From assembly GCA_949752745.1 (NCBI GenBank), contig OX457028.1, positions 4,957,332 to 5,021,331 of the forward strand: 64,000 nucleotides of DNA, in the 5' to 3' direction. The notes under the pieces are model-generated. The model saw only the letters and a program-made list of their open reading frames with translations. It did no database searches and was not told where the DNA came from. The translations under genes and the position numbers were made by a program. Of the stretch, positions 20,700 to 32,761 are shown piece after piece; positions within the stretch are counted from its first letter, which is position 1, and every line of letters starts with the position of its first letter. The DNA is from Protula sp. h YS-2021. Its lineage: Eukaryota; Annelida; Polychaeta; Sabellida; Serpulidae.

Positions 20700-21311
20700 T
20701 CAATTTCTCAGACAGGTTTCTTCTTCTCGCCTTTGACGTGCTTTTTGTTTACCATAACTGATACTAAATTGCATTATTTCGAATTTTAATAGATCGTAAC
20801 GCAGTCTCGCGTCGCTGATATACTGTAGTTCCAACCATTTGTCGCTGATCAAACGTTTCATTGCCTCTGTAAATGATGATTCATGAAGAAAACTATTATT
20901 GAAGCACCAGTAGTTTGGGCCGCGGCTAGAGCCAAAGTTGTCAATTGAAAGTGATATACTTTTGTGATCTGTAAAGGGCATGTATTTTATTTTGCAATGT
21001 AGGCAAGCTTCAGCGATATGTGGAGAGATGAGAAAGTAATCAAGTCTACAATGTATCCGGGGTCGGCGCTGGAACCATGTTAATTCCTTTCCTTTTGGGT
21101 GTTTAACTCTCCAAATATCTACTAGGCTGAAGTCTTCAATTAAGCTATGGAGTATCTCAGTGCTTTTCTTCTTTGGAATGCAACCCCCAGTTTTATCGAG
21201 TTTGGACAACACCAGGTTAAAATCACCTCCGATAATCAACTCGTCATAAGATATCGTAGGAAGGATTGAGCATCGCACCAAAGCGTTATTTATGTTTTTT
21301 AATCTGTTCAA
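20700..21311 (-). pseudogene. LINE endonuclease, C-terminal part
   Basis: A 203-codon open piece carries the apurinic-like endonuclease motifs IIGGDFNLVLSKLDKTGG, TWFQRRPRIHCRLDYFLIS and PFTDHKSISLSI. These supply the catalytic Asp/Asn pair and the SDH-like DH. The upstream part (first Glu motif) is missing. A stop break separates it from the RT piece at 20606-20700. Confidence 0.85.
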
Positions 21312-21548
21312 TTAAGTGATTGATATATTGAATTTTTGACTGAATCAATGAAACGCCAGAGCTAGTGTTGTGCTCATTGCGTGGACAAGAATTGCAATTG
21401 TTTCTTGGCCATCACCGCCAGAGTAGAGTGATGATGATGATGTTTTTCCGGAGTAGTTTGGTTTATTTATGGATATCAGATTTGCGTCCGGAGAATGTAA
21501 ATGGTTGTATAAAAGCCAACTAAAAAGTAGCCAAATTATCACATCAAG

Positions 21549-21878
21549 ATGGAATTCATTACGGCTATACGAGGAAAGCAGAAATTGTCTTACAATGGGT
21601 TCTTGTATGCAAAGCAGAAGCACTTAGCAAGTGGTGCAATTTCATATGAATGCAAAAAAGAAGGGGCCAGGGAAAGGGAGATTTGGCTGGTCACTGCAAA
21701 GCCAAAATTCAAGTGCTAAATGGCGAGGTTGTTCGACAGACAAATGAGGACACTTATGCCCCGGAAACGGGACTCGCTGAAGTCTTCAAAGTGCGAGAGG
21801 GTATCAAACGTGGTGCTCTTGACACGCAAGAAACTGCACAGCACATTCTCACTCAGGAATTTGAAGGTCTGAGTGAAG
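21549..21878 (+). pseudogene. FLYWCH-type zinc-finger fragment of a transposon-related protein
   Basis: From the ATG at 21549 the plus strand reads a FLYWCH-like segment (KLSYNGFLYAKQ..., then YECKK). After a one-base frame change near 21650 it continues as GHCKAKIQVLNGEVVRQTNE and VFKVREGIKRGALDTQE. FLYWCH domains with this continuation are found in MULE-type transposase-related proteins. The usual Trp of FLYWCH and the second His of the zinc site are replaced. A donor-like GAAG/GTAATA ends it at 21878. It abuts the LINE 5' end. It is probably a decayed fragment. Confidence 0.55.
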
Positions 21879-22890
21879 GTAATAACATTTGCCAAAACCC
21901 TGTTAAAAACTTAAAACGCTAAAATCATTAAATAGGCGAAGGTAGTAAAAAAAACAAACAAAATAGATATAAAAATAAATGAATAATAAATAAGTAAAGA
22001 TAAAAAGAAATAACAATAATAAGAAATTAGAATTAAAATAAAATTGGATTTTAACGCAGATTCATTTTCTATTGATGATTATGTAAGTAGATGGAAGGTG
22101 AGGTTGAATATTAAAAAAAGGAATGAAATGTACACGTTTTGCTGATTTCAGTTTTACTGACCAAAACAAAATCTGCCATGGGGGGAGAAGGACGGGGGGG
22201 AGGGGTCAGCCTACGGGGGGGTGGGAGATCGCAAGGTGGGAGTTGGTAGGGGGGAGTCCGCCGGGAGGGGGGGGAGACCGCCTACACCCCATCGGGTGGA
22301 CTTTTTGTCGTGTAAATAACGTTGTTATGGTGATGTGAAGTACACACTTTCATGCAGTAGTGCGTAGCGTGACGTTTTCGATACTGGAAGAGTGGGCTAG
22401 TACAGCGCTAGTACAGCGGGCGTATCTACCTGTCAAAAATACTACTGTTTCCTTTGTACGCAATCATAAATTAAATATGCCACTCTGCTTCTAAATAGTC
22501 TTAAAATAAAGCCAGGTCTGAAAGTGGTAGGTTGGGGAAGGGGCAGGGAGAAGAGGGTTTCCTACTTCACATTTGCCCCCAAATTGTTGAATTTTTGTTT
22601 CCCTTTAGAGTACAAAAAGTGACTCCAAAACGGTATAATTCTCAACAGATATCTTTAGCTAAAATAGATGTTTAAATTTGTGTGTTTAGAATCCAACTTT
22701 ATTGACCAAACTTCACTTTCTCATCTATAAAAGATATGAACAAAAATCTTAAAATTCGGTCCATCTACTAAACCATTTTTAGATCACTTCATTAAAAAAA
22801 ACAACACACATTCAATGTTTTGTTACAGAGTAAGTGATACTTGAAAAATATCGCAAAAAAAAATAAATAAATAAGAACGAACTAACTCAC
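21879..22890. other. Intron; no gene seen
   Basis: AT-rich, with a G-rich irregular repeat at 22178-22285 (GGGGGGAG and GGGAGNCCGCC motifs). No exon was recognised. Confidence 0.4.
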
Positions 22891-23056
22891 ATATTTGGGA
22901 TCGTTTGGAATGTGGGCGAGAGGGTCTGCGGTGTGTGACGGCATTTTGCGGCCCACATCACCTTGGGTGCGTTCTATCTCTAGTATCAAGAGCCCGTACA
23001 TGAAGACGACAGAGTACATTGTGAAGAGTTGCGTTTCGTGCACTTCCGCTGGACAT
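22891..23056 (-). CDS. Tandem-pseudokinase gene, exon: second kinase C-lobe
   Basis: The acceptor GATTGACAG precedes ATGTCC, and the donor is AAATAT before GTGAGT. Entered in phase 2, the exon reads CPAEVHETQLFTMYSVVFMY then GLLILEI. This is the kinase APE-loop and helix F region (xPExxxxxxxTxxSDVxSFGxLLxEI). The helix F Asp that anchors the HRD loop is absent (MYSVV). It closes in phase 0, matching the exon at 16672. Confidence 0.82.
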
Positions 23057-23204
23057 CTGTCAATCATCAAGTACGTATGCAAAATGTTTTTATTATTATT
23101 ATTAATATTTTTTTTCATTTTTTTAATTGAAATTTCCAGTTTGTTGAGGGGTTTTTTCATAAGGGAAGCGAATGGAAAATAAAAAAGGGACTGAAAAAAT
23201 CTGT

Positions 23205-23272
23205 CCGGTATGGTGAGTTTGTCCAACTGTTATCGAGGGTGTCCGGATGTGAGGTTTTACTGTATATAGTTT
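23205..23272. mobile_element. Fragment of pogo-like terminal sequence
   Basis: GTCCGGATGTGAGGTTTTACTGTATA matches in kind the right end of the element at 35881-36437 (GTCCGGCGTACTGAGGTTTTACTGTA). A second GTCCGGTATGGTGAG lies just upstream. It is a short remnant in an intron. Confidence 0.5.
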
Positions 23273-23280
23273 TGACGTAC

Positions 23281-23396
23281 CGCCTGAGAAGCTCGTTGGG
23301 TATGTTTTCGTACGGTTTGACAAAGAGCTCGCTCATATCCTCTTCCCCCTCGTCACAGCATAATTGCGTCACCCGGTTCAATCCCGCGATGCGAAC
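23281..23396 (-). CDS. Tandem-pseudokinase gene, exon: second kinase activation segment
   Basis: The acceptor TATAATTCAG precedes GTTCGC, and the donor is AGGCG before GTACGT. Joined to the preceding exon it gives FEVRIAGLNRVTQL, where a kinase would have VKIxDFGLAR. The DFG metal-binding Asp is therefore missing. The rest is acidic (DEGEEDMSELFVKPYENIPN) and takes the place of the activation loop. The 116 nt carry the frame from phase 0 to phase 2, matching the next exon. Confidence 0.8.
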
Positions 23397-23953
23397 CTGA
23401 ATTATATTTAAACACACACACACTGTTAGCTATGCTGACCAGAAATTACTCCAATTCAAATTTGATATGGCAGTTTTATGCCAACACATTTGTCTCCACC
23501 TTGCCCGTATAACCCCCCGCCCCACCCCCTCCTCCCACCCCCCCCCCGCCATATTAGGTTACACCCAAAAAAAATGCTTCGAGATTTAAGTGAAATCTAA
23601 GAAAAGTTAGAAAATGAATTGGTTTTTATTTATTCGAAATACAGAAAAAAAAACATGTCAAAAGTTCTCTGGTTTGAAAAGGGCAGAAATAATGAGAGGG
23701 AGGGCACTTTGTACGGGAATTTTTTATTTGCTCAAACTTTGAAATAACGCCGAAAACAGACGTTGTCCCCCGAGATGTTGCTCCATATTTGCTGAGTAGA
23801 ATTCCTTTCTATAAGCTCCCCCCACAGCTTCCCCATCTTCTCTGAAGTCCATTTTAGAACTTTTCTAAGAGAAATGCTGTATTTAAATGTTTTGCAAACG
23901 TTGGAATTGTTAACCCGAAAATGGTGAGTTAGAAACAAGCCGACAAAACTCAC

Positions 23954-24334
23954 CTCAAACTGGCCTGTATGAGACGGCACTACAAAAATGTGTTTGGCCA
24001 TCAACGAACAATGAAGGAAACGTTTGTACTGCAAATAGCGACAAGCCTTGGCTATTTGCAGGTATGCTGTGAGACGCTGTTCCCGGCTGAGCTCCGTCTG
24101 CATGGCATAATTCAGGAGTGTGATATCCGATTCCGTATTCACAATGAAAGCGGTATGTTTTGGTTCTTTGAAGCGACAATTTGGCTTCGCCAAGATCCGG
24201 GTTATGGTAGCTAAATACTTGCTCCCTTCCATAATAGACTGAGCCGCGCATGCGTCGTATTTGCACGCGTTGAGCACCTGCCGGCGTTCTTCCGGTGAAC
24301 TGCTGTTCTTGACAATACAGCATTTCCACTCAAC
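23954..24334 (-). CDS. Tandem-pseudokinase gene, exon: second kinase N-lobe to catalytic loop
   Basis: The acceptor TTTGTTAAACAG precedes GTTGAG, and the donor is TTTGAG before a perfect GTGAGT. The exon encodes 127 residues in phase 0. WKCCIVK is the beta-3 strand with the ATP-lysine kept. REQRLTAYLQIAKACRYLQY is helix E. HCSLMAKHIFV stands where HRDLAARNxLV is expected, so both the catalytic Asp and the Asn are replaced. The domain is therefore predicted to be catalytically dead. It resembles receptor- or JAK-type tyrosine kinase domains more than Ser/Thr kinases. Confidence 0.85.
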
Positions 24335-24608
24335 CTGTTTAACAAACAAAACACTGCATTACGTCACACAGATCCAGTATTTTTCAACTTGGTATGCGGA
24401 TATAACGTTGGCGGTTCACCCAAAACGTCGACGGATAAAACGTCGACGAACCTTTGCAAGAGGTCCCCTCCCGAACGATTATTATTGGGCATGTTTCTTC
24501 TGGTTAACAGCAGCACTCCTACCCACCTTTCCACCCCCACCCCTATCACAGCTACGAGGAAAGCAAGAGTAAGTTGAGGGTTTGGAATAGAGTCCTGGGG
24601 TGCCTCAG

Positions 24609-24914
24609 GGTATGTTTCAGAAAAATTAACTGTGCTGTTAACTGCACACTTAACAGGAAAAGTTAACTTCTATAGTCTATAATTGGGGCAGTTAACTGAA
24701 CAGTGAACTGCACCAATTAAACCAAACTTTTAACTTGCCATTCACCAGAACCAACCAGTTCATGGCAACCAGAACATCCGAAATTTCATGAACAAATTTG
24801 AGCTATTTAATAAACAAAACTCCATGTAAAAATTTTTTGTGCCATTCAGCTAGATCTAGCGATTTTTGCTTCTAGGAGCACAGTTCACTGTGCAGTTAAC
24901 TTTTGTGAATACCG
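24609..24914. mobile_element. MITE family 'GTTAAC', copy 2
   Basis: Left AAAAATTAACTGTGCTGTTA and right TGTGCAGTTAACTTTTGTGA form imperfect inverted ends like the copy at 8683-8946. Confidence 0.7.
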
Positions 24915-24974
24915 GGGAGGAGTGTTAAGTATGAGAAGCTGTTACAGTGCTTTAAGAAAGTTATACTCTTTTCA

Positions 24975-25490
24975 TGCAGCGGCGTGAACACATTGAAACA
25001 AATTTATGTGAGTGTGTAACAGATTAAAATATATTTATGAGAGTGTGTAACAGATTGAAATAGATTTATCTGATTGTGTAACATATTGAAACAGATTTAT
25101 GCGAGTGTGTAACAGATTGAAATATATTTCTCTGAGCGTGTAACAGGTTGAAACAGATATATGTGAGTGTGTAATAGGTTGAAACAGATTTAAGTGAGTG
25201 TGTAACAGATTGAAATAGATTTATCTGAGTGTGTAACATATTGAAACAGATTTATGTGAGTGTGTAACAGATTGAAATATATTTCTCTGAGCGTGTAACA
25301 GGTTGAAACAGATATATGTGAGTGTGTAATAGGTTGAAACAGATTTAAGTGAGTGTGTAACAGATTGAAATAGATTTATCTGAGTGTGTAGCAGGTTGAA
25401 ACATATTTATGTGAATGTGTAACAGATTGAAATAGATTTATCTGATTGTGTAACAGATTGAAATAGATTTATCTGAGCTACTCAGATTTA
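24975..25490. repeat. Minisatellite, ~32-33 bp unit
   Basis: About 15 units of GAGTGTGTAACAGATTGAAA followed by TAGATTTATCT. A higher-order block of several units is repeated with near identity (25090-25235 against 25265-25380). Confidence 0.92.
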
Positions 25491-25854
25491 ATTGGGTTTT
25501 TTCTAAACGGATTTTACTGACTCAAGCCGCTTTTTGTCGAGTTCTGTTCTCACAACGATTTAAACAGTAGTCCTGTCCATTAAAGTCATTAACGAATGGA
25601 AACATAGGGCGATTTCAAACCCCTCCCCCTTTCTGTTAATTGGAAGGTATTTGCCGGAAGGGAAACCCATCTAAAAGCGAATTTAAAATTTTTGCAAAAT
25701 AACAGCGTACTTAAAAAGCATCCTGTGCAATTGAAACGAAAACATCACTATAACTGAGTTTCTAATATTATCTTTTCACACGTAACCAATAAGTTTTCGC
25801 GTTGTGCGATCACACTCATTTCGTCTTGTCACTACCTTACCATTTTTTCATCAT

Positions 25855-26031
25855 TGGGGAATCACAAAAAATGAGTTAACTTCAACTTCACAAAATGCGT
25901 CAGTTCACTTTTAGTTAACTTGTTTCATGAATACCAGCTAACCAACTCTGCAAGCTAACCACAATTATTATAGTTAACTGAACAGTTAACTGGACCAGGT
26001 AACTGCAAAAGTTAACTCTTGTGAATACTAC
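25855..26031. mobile_element. MITE family 'GTTAAC', copy 3 (short)
   Basis: ATCACAAAAAATGAGTTAAC at the left and GTTAACTCTTGTGAATAC at the right are imperfect inverted ends of the same family. It is shorter than the other two copies. Confidence 0.6.
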
Positions 26032-26374
26032 GACAGAAGTTTAATGGAATTAAGAATTCAAGGCGATTTCCAGTTTTAAGTTGATGTTTTATCTTAAATC
26101 AGTAGTCTAAGAGATATCAGGTCTGGGTGTCTGTAAGTGACAGATAACCGTTTTGACTGCAGTTTATTGGTTTTTCAGAGTGCTGCAAGTAGAACAGAAA
26201 ATCTATTTATGGATCAAAATTGGCCAGCGGGAATTGTCCTAAACTCGTTTTTTTTTGTCACTACCAAAATGAAGTTGTCCTTGACGTTTAATCACCATCT
26301 TTGGTGCAGCCTTGATTATACGTCGGGCATTAGACGTTATTTCAATTTCCAGCAATAACAATAAAACTGACGTT

Positions 26375-26575
26375 GATGGGGAAAGCATTAGTGGAAAAAG
26401 CATAGGAAAAGAAGCATTTTTTGGAAAAGCATTGGTGGGAGAAGCATTGATGGTGGAGTCATAGGTGAGAGAAGTATTGGTGGGAGAAGCATTGGTTGGA
26501 GAAGCACTCGTGGGAGAAGTAATCGTGGGATAAGCATTGGTGGTAGAGTCATGGGGGGGGGGGAACATTAAATAA
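26375..26575. repeat. Minisatellite, 15-bp unit GGGAGAAGCATTGGT
   Basis: Tandem 15-bp units with variants (GTGGAAAAGCAT, GTGGAGTCATAG) end in a G run at 26553. Confidence 0.88.
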
Positions 26576-26779
26576 GAAAAGCACAATTTACCACATTTTA
26601 TCTTTAGCGACAACCCGGATCATTCCGTAACACACAAGGTTCGAACTCAACTCAAAGAAAACTTAAAAGCTTGTGTGGAAGTTTTTAAGGTCTTGAAAAA
26701 GAGGCGTAATGCAAGTTGCTGTTTGTATGGCTACTCGACTGTATCTCACCGGAATACTCAGCTAACTGTGTTTGGAACC

Positions 26780-27002
26780 AAGGACTAGGGCCTTGTAGGG
26801 AAGGACCAAGACATCGTAGATAAAGAGCACAGACTTGTTGACAAGTACCAGAACGTCCTAGACAAGGACCAAACCTCGTAGACAAGAGCCAGGGCTTCGT
26901 AGACAAGGATCCGAGCATCGTAGACAAGGATCACAGTCTCGTAGACAAGGCCCATGACGTCATAGTCAAGGATCAGAGCCTGGAAGACAAGGACCAAGGC
27001 CA
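26780..27002. repeat. Minisatellite, ~22-24 bp unit
   Basis: Units of TCGTAGACAAGGACCAAGAC type, eight to nine copies, in the intron directly 3' (minus strand) of the exon at 27043-27108. Confidence 0.88.
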
Positions 27003-27042
27003 TGTGAACATGAAGTAATACAATAACTCTTAAATAACTTAC

Positions 27043-27108
27043 ATCAAATTGTCCCTTTTCAAGCAATTGTGGCTGCTCGTGAACACTCGTTGCATCAAAA
27101 CTCGGCGT
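27043..27108 (-). CDS. Tandem-pseudokinase gene, exon: second kinase beta-1 / glycine-loop
   Basis: A 66-nt exon lies between the acceptor TTTTTTGTAG and the donor GAT before GTAAGT (near consensus). It encodes TPSFDATSVHEQPQLLEKGQ then FD. Spliced in phase 0 to the exon at 24334 it gives LLEKGQFDVEWKCCIVK. This is the beta-1 strand, a degenerate glycine-rich loop with one Gly, and beta-3. Support comes from the splice sites, the phase and the fold order. The exon is short, so this is less certain than the larger exons. Confidence 0.65.
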
Positions 27109-27239
27109 CTACAAAAAAGCATGTTAAGAAGTTGTTTATACAATACACACTTAAAAACAAGATAACACTAGACCGAATTCCGCTAGAGCGTGGAATGACC
27201 CACTTGAAGAAACCAAAAAAAAAAAAAAAAGAAGAAAAT

Positions 27240-27520
27240 CTTTGTATTACACTATGAGCGAGAAGGTTAAAGTCACCGAGGTACCACTTCTTTGTCCGCA
27301 TTTTCCTCCAACAGGTGGAAAATGAGTTTAAGATCGTTCCATTTTCGATATCATAGTCAACTTCCGGTTTTGACCTCCTTGAGCGTGATCCAGAACGTCA
27401 AGGTGACCGAGGTACCTCTTACTAACGTTATTAAGACCCAAAGGATCACACATGAGCTCAAAATCGCTCTAACTTTACCCTTTTTTAAATAATAGTCAAC
27501 TTCCGGTTTTTAGCCCTCAG
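27240..27520. repeat. Dispersed ~130-bp repeat (GACC-rich), two tandem units
   Basis: Each unit has AAGGTNAAAGTCACCGAGGT, an AATGAGTTTAAGATCG-like part and TCAACTTCCGG. The same units occur at 28045-28290 in the same orientation and at 30360-30800 inverted. Confidence 0.7.
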
Positions 27521-28044
27521 CCAATATTGGCTGAAGGCTATTGCTATGGCAGTGTCCGCCCGTCCGTATGTCCGTTAACACTTACCTTGTGAACACGCTC
27601 CAGCCTACAATTTTTGCCAATAGCCTAGATATTTTAAACATAGCTTGTATATGGACCAATGAAGATCTATATTGTTTATGAGCCATATTCGACCAAGAAC
27701 AGTGGAAATTTTCTTATTTGTACCATTATCAAGTTTGCTTAACATGTGGCTTGTGAACACTCTCTAGCCTACAGTTCTTTACCAATTACTAAGATATTTC
27801 TGATATAGCTAGTATATAGACTAATAAAGATCCGTATTGCTTATCAGCCATATCCGACTAAGGACAGTGGCTCAGCTGGACTTTCTCATGGTAAATGTTT
27901 TTGCTTTTTGTTCATCTTAAAGCACTGCCACCCTTTTTTCTTTTCGGTGTTAAGGATTGAAATGAGCCTGTGACCGGCCTCAAACCTACTATTTTCCTTG
28001 TTTCGAATGTTCCGACTGGCCGAGGGCTTTGCATCTCTGATGCC
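27521..28044. other. No gene seen; internal ~180-bp duplication
   Basis: Two diverged copies of a segment with GTGAACACNCTCTAGCCTACA and AATGAAGATCTATATTGCTTAT motifs (27575-27700 and 27750-27860). No exon. Confidence 0.5.
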
Positions 28045-28290
28045 TATGTGTTTTACCTTGATCGTGACCAAGAAGGTCAAGGTGACCAAATACTTCTTAT
28101 ATAACGTTGTTTAGGGCCAAACTGTAAAAAGAGCGCTCAAAATCTCTGTTTACTAAGGGTCAATTTCCGGTGTTTATCTTGACCGTGACCGAGAAGGTCA
28201 AAATCACCCAAGTTTCTCTTATTTAGCGTTGTTCGGGATAAAAGGGTAAAAAATGAGCTTAAAATAGCTCTTTCTCTTAACGTTTTCGAG
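28045..28290. repeat. Dispersed ~130-bp repeat, second cluster
   Basis: Two tandem units (TTGATCGTGACCAAGAAGGT and TTGACCGTGACCGAGAAGGT starts) of the family at 27240-27520. Confidence 0.7.
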
Positions 28291-30359
<2,069 letters not shown>

Positions 30360-30800
30360 AGGTGCAATCGACAATGTGAAAGTCGGAAGTTCACCATTAT
30401 CTCGCAAATGGTTAGAGATAGAGTCATTTTCAGCCTATTTTCGACACTATGGGCCTAAATGGCGATATGCAAGATGTACCTCATTGACCTCCTCGGTCAA
30501 AGTCAATCCCCACAACCGGATGTTGACCATTATCTCGAAAACGGTAAAACATAGAGCGATTTGGAGCTTATTTTCGAACATTTGGGCCTGAAAGACGATA
30601 TGTACGAGATTCCGTGGTGACCTTGACCTTCTCGGTCATGGTCAATCTCAAAAATCGGAAGTTCCCCATTATCTCAAAAAGGGTTAGAAACAGAGCGATT
30701 GTTAATTGATTTTTCGACCCTTTGGACCTAAAAAACGATATGCAAGAAATACCTTGGTGACTTTGACGTCCTCGTTAATGGTCAATTCTGAATTTTAAAG
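30360..30800. repeat. Dispersed ~130-bp repeat, inverted cluster
   Basis: About three tandem units (GGAAGTTCACCATTATCTCG, TTTCGACACTATGGGCCTAA, GACCTTCTCGGTCATGGTCA) are the reverse complement of the units at 27240-27520 and 28045-28290. Confidence 0.75.
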
Positions 30801-31084
30801 AATCGTATTTTTGTGGCCCCCAAGTGTAATTTTTGCTACTCGATATCGAAAAATTGTCTGACTGTGAAAGCACTAGTGCACGTTCTGGACTGCAGATTCA
30901 TACGTTATGACTTTTCGGTCAACCAAATGAGCTTTTGAAGCGTTTAATCATTTAAATGTTTTGCTTCAGTGTAATATTTTATTAGAATTCTCGAGAAAAT
31001 CAGGTAATTTATGCCAGATATTCGGTTTGGATGACTCAAACATTTGGACAGTCAAAATGATTTTTACCACGTTTGCTGATGCTT

Positions 31085-31690
31085 ACAACACTTACAAACA
31101 ACAACAACTAGCGACATTGCTCTCTTATAAAAACAACTCGCAACAACTCTCGCTTATACAAAAAATCAAAACAACTCTCACTTATGAGAACAACTAGCAA
31201 CAACTCTAACTTATAAAACAACTAGCTACAGCTCTCATCTAAAAAACACCTAGCAACAACTTTCACTTATAAAAACAACTAGCAACAACTCTCACTTATA
31301 AAAACAACTAGCAGCAACTCTCACCTAAAAACAACTAGCAACAACTCTCACCTAAAAACAACTAGCAACAACTCTCAATTATAAAAACAACTAGCTACAA
31401 CTCTCACCTAAAAAACACCTAGCAACAACTCTCACTTATAAAAACAACTAGATACAACTCTCACCTAAAAAACAACTAGCAACAAGACTGACTTATAAAA
31501 ACAACCCAATACACCTCTAACGTATAAAAACAACTCGGAACAACTCTCACTTATAAAAACAACAGGCAAGAACTCTCACTTATAAAAACACCTCGTAACA
31601 ACTCTCACTTCTAAAAACAACTAGCAGCAACTACAAACAACTAGCAACAAATCTCACTTATAAAAACAACTCGCAGTAACTCTCACCTTG
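31085..31690. repeat. Minisatellite, ~29-bp unit
   Basis: About 20 units of CTTATAAAAACAACTAGCAA then CAACTCTCA. It is non-coding. Confidence 0.93.
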
Positions 31691-31832
31691 AAACTTGGTT
31701 TTTTGATCGTTTTCGTGATCCCGGATTTGTCCCACAAGTCTATAAAAATTAGATACAAGCTCGTAAAATACACCAATTAAAATACACCGATTAAAATACA
31801 CCAAGTAAAATGCACCTGTACCGTAACTGAAA

Positions 31833-31837
<5 letters not shown>

Positions 31838-31895
<58 letters not shown>
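31838..31895. repeat. (TA)n microsatellite
   Basis: A pure TA run of about 29 units. Confidence 0.97.
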
Positions 31896-31899
<4 letters not shown>

Positions 31900-32444
31900 C
31901 ACATCCTTTTAAGGACTCCCTTTAGCAACTGACCAGTAAAAAAGTCGCCCTTGACAAATCCCACTGTTTTCTAGAGTTCAAGAATTTTCTACTACTTTCC
32001 GTGTCGATACATATTAAGATCAGACAGGATTTTTTAGTAACAGGGTGTGGTCTTCTTCTTGATTGACAGGTTCTGTGGCTAAAAAAACAACAAAGTGAGA
32101 AATGAAGTAGTTATTTCTGTCACCACTCATCTGCAGCTGTTTAATTGATTAGACTTATAGCAATTGGTACGTATCTGTTAGACTCGTATATGTACACTTG
32201 CAGCTAAAAATATGGGTGTTAAGATAAATACATGCGAGTATCACGCCTTCACAACAGCACTTGCTTTTCCAGTGCTGTTTCTATATTATTTGTTCAAATT
32301 ATGACTGATCAAAGAGGATCTGGGAAAAGCTAGGTAATATTTTATAATTATACTTTATTCAAGAAGTAATATCGGCAGCCACTTGCTATTGTAGATTCTG
32401 CATTCCGCTGTAGCAATGTGGAAGATTCCACAGATCATCACATT
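31896..32444. other. No gene seen
   Basis: Unique sequence between repeats, with no exon-like segment with kinase or other similarity. Confidence 0.4.
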
Positions 32445-32695
32445 CTCCTTATGCCATATCACACCCCCTTATGCCCTATTACATCTCACTTATATCCTAT
32501 CACATCTCCTTCATACCCTAGCACATCTCACTTATACCCTAGCACATCTCACTTATATCCTATCACATCTCACTTACACCCCATCACATCTCACTTATAC
32601 CCTATCACATCTCTCTTATACCCCATCACATCTTACTTATACCCTATCACATCTCACTAATACCCAATCACATCCCCTTTATACCCTTTTCATAC
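32445..32695. repeat. Minisatellite, 21-bp unit
   Basis: Units of CACATCTCACTTATACCCTA, about 11 copies. The Ser/Thr/His ORFs over it are repeat translation. Confidence 0.93.
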
Positions 32696-32761
32696 TGCGC
32701 GTTTGCTTAACTTTTAGACGACTGCGCCTAATCTTGCGATGTTCTTTTCAAGCTATGACTT

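Larger units (their letters stand above)
17840..21311 (-). mobile_element. 5'-truncated L1/Tx1-type LINE, degenerate
   Basis: On the minus strand a retrotransposon ORF2 can be followed from the middle of the apurinic-like endonuclease through reverse transcriptase to a C-terminal Cys-containing segment. It is interrupted by frameshifts, stops and a SINE. The start of the endonuclease is missing, consistent with 5' truncation near 21311, a usual outcome of target-primed reverse transcription. It is inserted in an intron of the kinase-fold gene in the same orientation. Confidence 0.85.
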
